Shown: in pieces, positions 60,101 to 64,000 of the stretch
Layout of the letters: each line of letters opens with the position of its first letter
How positions within the stretch are numbered: position 1 is the first letter of the stretch
Position numbers and translations under genes: made by a program
NCBI RefSeq assembly: GCF_036324505.1
Contig: NC_086365.1
Location: 5,638,655-5,702,654 of the forward strand
From: Eleginops maclovinus
Taxonomy: Eukaryota; Chordata; Actinopteri; Perciformes; Eleginopidae
Direction: 5' to 3'
DNA length: 64,000 nt
The notes under the pieces: generated by a model
Databases searched by the model: none
Seen by the model: only the letters and a program-made list of their open reading frames with translations
Told to the model about the DNA's origin: nothing

Positions 60101-62035
60101 GTGCAATGAGTTACAGGAACGACGCCCTCTGGTACATATCCGAGTCTGAAGGCTTAAACGACAACAGGCCTGGATCGAGGAGGAGCAAGAAGAGGCAGCC
60201 AGGGAGAGTACAACCCTGCGAAAAAACTGATCTGAAGCTGCTTTCGAAGGTTTTCTATCTCGCCCCAACAGTTGTTTTCATTTCATCTGGAAACTTTAAA
60301 GCATTTTATCAGACCAGCAGGAGTTTAAAAGTTGCTAGCTAAGAGTTTCCTTTTAAAATGTTTGCAAAGAATAACCTTTTGTGAAGAACTGAGAACATCT
60401 GAGCTTAAAGAAGGGGCGAGTATACATCATATTTCATGCATGTAAGTGTTACAAACTGCTTTGAATGAACCCCAGTATGAATCTTCTAGTATGCTTCTTC
60501 AGAAATAACACAGCCCTTATATTGAGGAGTTTCTCACAACTCGTGCAGTTTGGGATGTTTTCGCCCCTGGAGGGTTTTTCCACCATTACAATACAAAAGC
60601 TTCTTCCGGTCTCAGCGCGTGGAGATGACTTAAGTTAAAGAAGGCTGAGACTTGGCACACACAAGTGTTAAGCGCTGTATATGTCAAACCCAGCACATAG
60701 TCCTAGCCCAGTCCCAACCAATGGTGGTGTCCTTAAAGCTTGGATTAAACCCCGGAGAGCAGCCTGCTTCACTACGCCCATCTCCTCCTCCAGCTGTCCA
60801 TAGGAGGAGCTCCTCCATCATAAGAATAACATCTCAACTCCATATAAAACTCCAAACATTTACATTACTGCACAACCACAGCAGGCCTCTTTTTTTCCAC
60901 TGCGGCTGCTTTGTGCTTGGATATAACCAGCTGCTTATGAAAAGCAAAAGCCACCACTGAAACACACCCAAATATATAAAAAAAGGAAAAAAAAGGTGTG
61001 ACACTAAAACTGTGCTAAACAGGGCTCATTGAAGGAGCCTATGGTTCCAATAACCAAATTCTAGTAAACAAGAGGTCAAATCTGACCACACCTTCATTTG
61101 TGAGGAATTTCTCTGCATTCTTCTTCCAAGTGACCTCCTTGGTTTTATTTCCTTCATTGAATTAACTGAAAGGAGGTAGCCAATGAAAGGCAGCCTTGTG
61201 ACCGCGCACTCTGTATATTATGTGTATTAGGGGATCCTGCAGTAGTATTTATGTCCAGGATATGAAAATATTAGAGGGATTCCTAGTATAGGCAGAGGCA
61301 TGCTAGGAAAATTCACCTAGAGAGAGGCCTAAGGGAACATCTGAGTTTGTGTTTCTCCAGGGTTTATTTTGGACATGAGGCCGGAATGGGAGGAGGAAGG
61401 AGGATCACTGCCCTGACTTTTTAAACCTGGAAGCTTCCCCGTCAACAAACAACACAGGCAGCACCTGGGGCATCCAGTAGAATGTACAGTACGATTAAAA
61501 TTGCTGTCATTAACAGTGGTTTATCTAAACAGAGCACAGATAGGATTTTTCCCAGACACTTAAAAGATAAATGTTGTAATAACCACTTTAGGCAGCTTTC
61601 AGCAACTGTGAAGAAAAAGCCCTACTACAGGCTGGGACTAGAAAGTGGATAAAGCAGCCAGCAGAGTATGCGGAAAGAAGAAAGAGGTCACAGATGACTC
61701 ACGATGGGAGAATGTTTGTGTGTGTGGGAATATTCTGGTGGACATGGGAATCACAAGGCAGAAAAGTCAACGTGTGAGGGAACAAATCAGAAAAGGTTCA
61801 AGAGATGATTTGCCGCAGTGTCACTTATTGAAAGTTGCTTTGGATAAAAGCAATATGAAATTAAGGTATCTTTACCTGTGGCACACAGGGCAATGAATGT
61901 CTCTGAGTGTTTGCGGATTATCGCCAGCTTTTCTTTGGGAAGGGGCAGCCTGCGTATGATGTGCTCTATAAAATCATTGGGGATGACTGAGGCAATGTTC
62001 CACTTCAACTTGCCCAGTACGACCAGCTCCCAGTC
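57126..62035 (-). CDS. ccnd2: G1/S-specific cyclin D2 (exons 3-5, 5' part off window)
   Basis: Three coding exons on the minus strand: 61876-62035 (160 bp), 59657-59805 (149 bp) and 57126-57290 (ending at TGA), the standard D-cyclin exon sizes. They encode 157 residues, starting [12 protein letters not shown] and continuing through [49 protein letters not shown] and [13 protein letters not shown]. The C-terminus [10 protein letters not shown] identifies cyclin D2 rather than D1 or D3. This part covers the end of the first cyclin box and the second cyclin fold, plus the C-terminal degradation region, including the conserved threonine in STPTDV used for phosphorylation-dependent turnover. Exons 1-2 (the LxCxE motif and most of the cyclin box) must lie beyond 64000. 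The cyclin activates CDK4/6 in G1. Confidence 0.96.
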
Positions 62036-64000
62036 CTAAAAGAGAGAGAAGATGAGAAAGGAGGTGTAAGTAAGGTCAGATTCAGTCTTCAGGATCTCCT
62101 CGGTCAGAGGGTTAAATGGCGTGCTGCCATGCCTCCATTGACCGTGAAGAAGATCACAGTCCATCCCTATTCCCAGAGGAAATGGCTCTGTAAGGCGAGT
62201 AACATTTTTTCACTTTATCTCTCCTCGCTGTATCTTATTATCTGCGTGCCTTTCTCATTCCTCACATCCTTTGTGTTCATAACGCCGGCATGTGACAAGC
62301 TTTGCCGTGCCAATGAGACATCTAGCCCCTTCCTTCCTGTCACAAGCCTCAAACAGCCCCAGTGAGTTTGCACAAGCAGCAGCAAAGAGCCAGCTATTCA
62401 TACAGTGAGCTTTTGCACCAACGAGAGAGGTGTAGGGCTTTCATGATTTCATTTCCTGTGTGATGAGGCAATCTATAGGAAACACATCTTTAAAATGGTG
62501 TAATTGTGTGCATGCATGTTACGTTTTAAGATTTAAACTATGCTTGGATATGCCACAACATTTACATCTACTCATACTCATGCAGGCCTGGAAAATTGAA
62601 ACTAAGATAAGTTTATTACATAATTTCAGACACATAATGAGCCATCAATGTTATTATCAGAAACAATAAAATGACTTCCCCCGAGGTTTCAATATGCTAG
62701 ATATGCTAATTTACAGGTGAGATCTCCATAAGGAAAGATGAGAGATTTGGAGACACATTCACAAATCTTCCTCAGCATTGTGAACTGCAGTGTACACATT
62801 CTGCTGTTCACATTTTCACACATCCTTTTACATCTAAAGTGGATTTAATTTAGACATTTCTCATCAGACTGAATCATTCAAGACATATTTCCTCCTGGTC
62901 TCCCAAGACTTCAACACTACATATTTAAAGAAAGATGAGGTTAAACAAAAGGATAATTACAGTTAATGTAGCAATTTATGCAAACGTAGTAAACACTGAA
63001 ACCCCAATGCCTACAGGGACAGTCCCCACCCCACCAGCCCTTCACAGAACGCTTATCCATCATCTGAAACATCATTTAAGTGGGTTTCCTGTACATAAAC
63101 TACAGAACACAGGCCTGCATTTAACCTATTTTATCCCCTGTGTAGATTGAGATTAGCAGGCGGAGGTTTGCTGTCGCTGCTATCCCCCCCACATTCAACC
63201 CCTTTAACTACTCTGTTGCAGCTGTAGCCTCAGTATTCATTACAAAGAGGACCTGCAACATCTTTGACCGGCTCTTACGCCCTTCTCTGTGCATCCTGAC
63301 AGGATATCCAGGAATCTGCAGTCTTGGGACAATATGGAGGATCAAATGGGATGAGTGTCATTTCCCTCAATTGCTGCAGGCGACACAGGATGATGTATAG
63401 AGCATGTGGAGCTGTTTGGCTAAAATAAGAAACAGATTGTAAATACCAAACATTACCAGGTCCCAGAATCTCAAATGGAGATTTGCTGCTTCCCTGAAGG
63501 GGTGCAACGAATGATTCTTTTCTTAAGTTACGATATTTTGTTTATTATACTCCAAGTCATATATAATAGTGAACTATAATTGTATGTTGTTTTGCCTTAA
63601 ATAATTATTTTCAAAATCAAAACCCCCAAAGATATACAATGTTTGTCATTCTTGCTTGAAAATTTACTTGAATAACCATAGTCTGTTCTGCATTTTCTTC
63701 ATCTTTTCCCTGAAATGTTAATAGATATCTCTGAATCATGGAAAGTGTTAACATCTACTATGCATGCTCATTGCCAATGGGCATAATTGATCTACTGATG
63801 ATGAGTGTGCGATTCAGTGGAAAGCTTTAGGAAAACGTTTGGAAGGAGACCTTGCAGATGGATTGTTTTGTGGTCCTGATATTTTTGTCTTTTGACAATG
63901 GAAAATATAATATAAGAATAACACAAATTACATTTTTCAACTTGAATAAGCTGCAAATTAGGGAGTACTTAAATGTAGACCTATTCTTGAAAATGCCATA
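62036..64000. other. Part of ccnd2 intron 2; no exon seen
   Basis: The 1965 bp to the right edge were checked on the minus strand for the 216 bp exon 2 of D-cyclins (YLDRFL, LASKLKET) and none was found. No other gene or clear repeat is visible. Intron 2 is therefore at least 2 kb. Confidence 0.6.

Overview
The window is a stretch of a ray-finned fish nuclear genome, most likely a percomorph-type teleost. The evidence is short GT-AG introns, many long (CA/GT)n microsatellites, teleost-style DNA transposon derivatives, L2-type LINE pieces, and eight vertebrate genes whose proteins are recognisable exon by exon. No viral, bacterial, CRISPR or rRNA/tRNA feature was seen.

Layout from left to right. 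(1) 1-4.7 kb, + strand: the last seven coding exons of atp6v1e1 (V-ATPase subunit E). (2) 4.9-11.1 kb, +: complete ada2 (secreted adenosine deaminase 2), whose exon 3 splice donor lies at the edge of a ~180 bp GT microsatellite. (3) 11.2-20.6 kb, -: a complete galnt8-type polypeptide GalNAc-transferase, tail-to-tail with ada2, with introns full of transposon derivatives and an almost identical 578 bp internal duplication. (4) 23.5-26.8 kb, -: complete rad51ap1, with an in-frame 23-residue tandem repeat. (5) 27.2-28.6 kb, +: a possible unrecognised two-exon transcript divergent from rad51ap1. (6) 28.6-39.4 kb: about 10.7 kb with no recognisable gene, possibly regulatory. (7) 39.4-42.3 kb, +: fgf6. 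(8) 47.1-48.7 kb, +: fgf23. (9) 51.3-54.1 kb, -: tigar. (10) 57.1-62.0 kb, -: the last three coding exons of ccnd2; its first exons lie beyond the right edge.

From known gene maps, the order galnt8 / rad51ap1 / fgf6 / fgf23 / tigar / ccnd2 matches human 12p13, while atp6v1e1 and ada2 match human 22q11. The window therefore joins two blocks that are separate in human. In human, C12orf4 (FERRY3) sits head-to-head with RAD51AP1, between it and FGF6; I could not recognise it here. The genes form a conserved neighbourhood, not a pathway: proton pumping, extracellular purine catabolism, Golgi O-glycosylation, homologous recombination, muscle and phosphate FGF signalling, glycolytic regulation and G1 progression.

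Exon boundaries were read by hand from GT/AG sites, reading phase and remembered human family members. All seven complete or partial multi-exon models close in phase (ada2 513 aa, galnt8 622, rad51ap1 361, fgf6 207, fgf23 264, tigar 270). Transposon family names are inferences from terminal repeats and target-site duplications.
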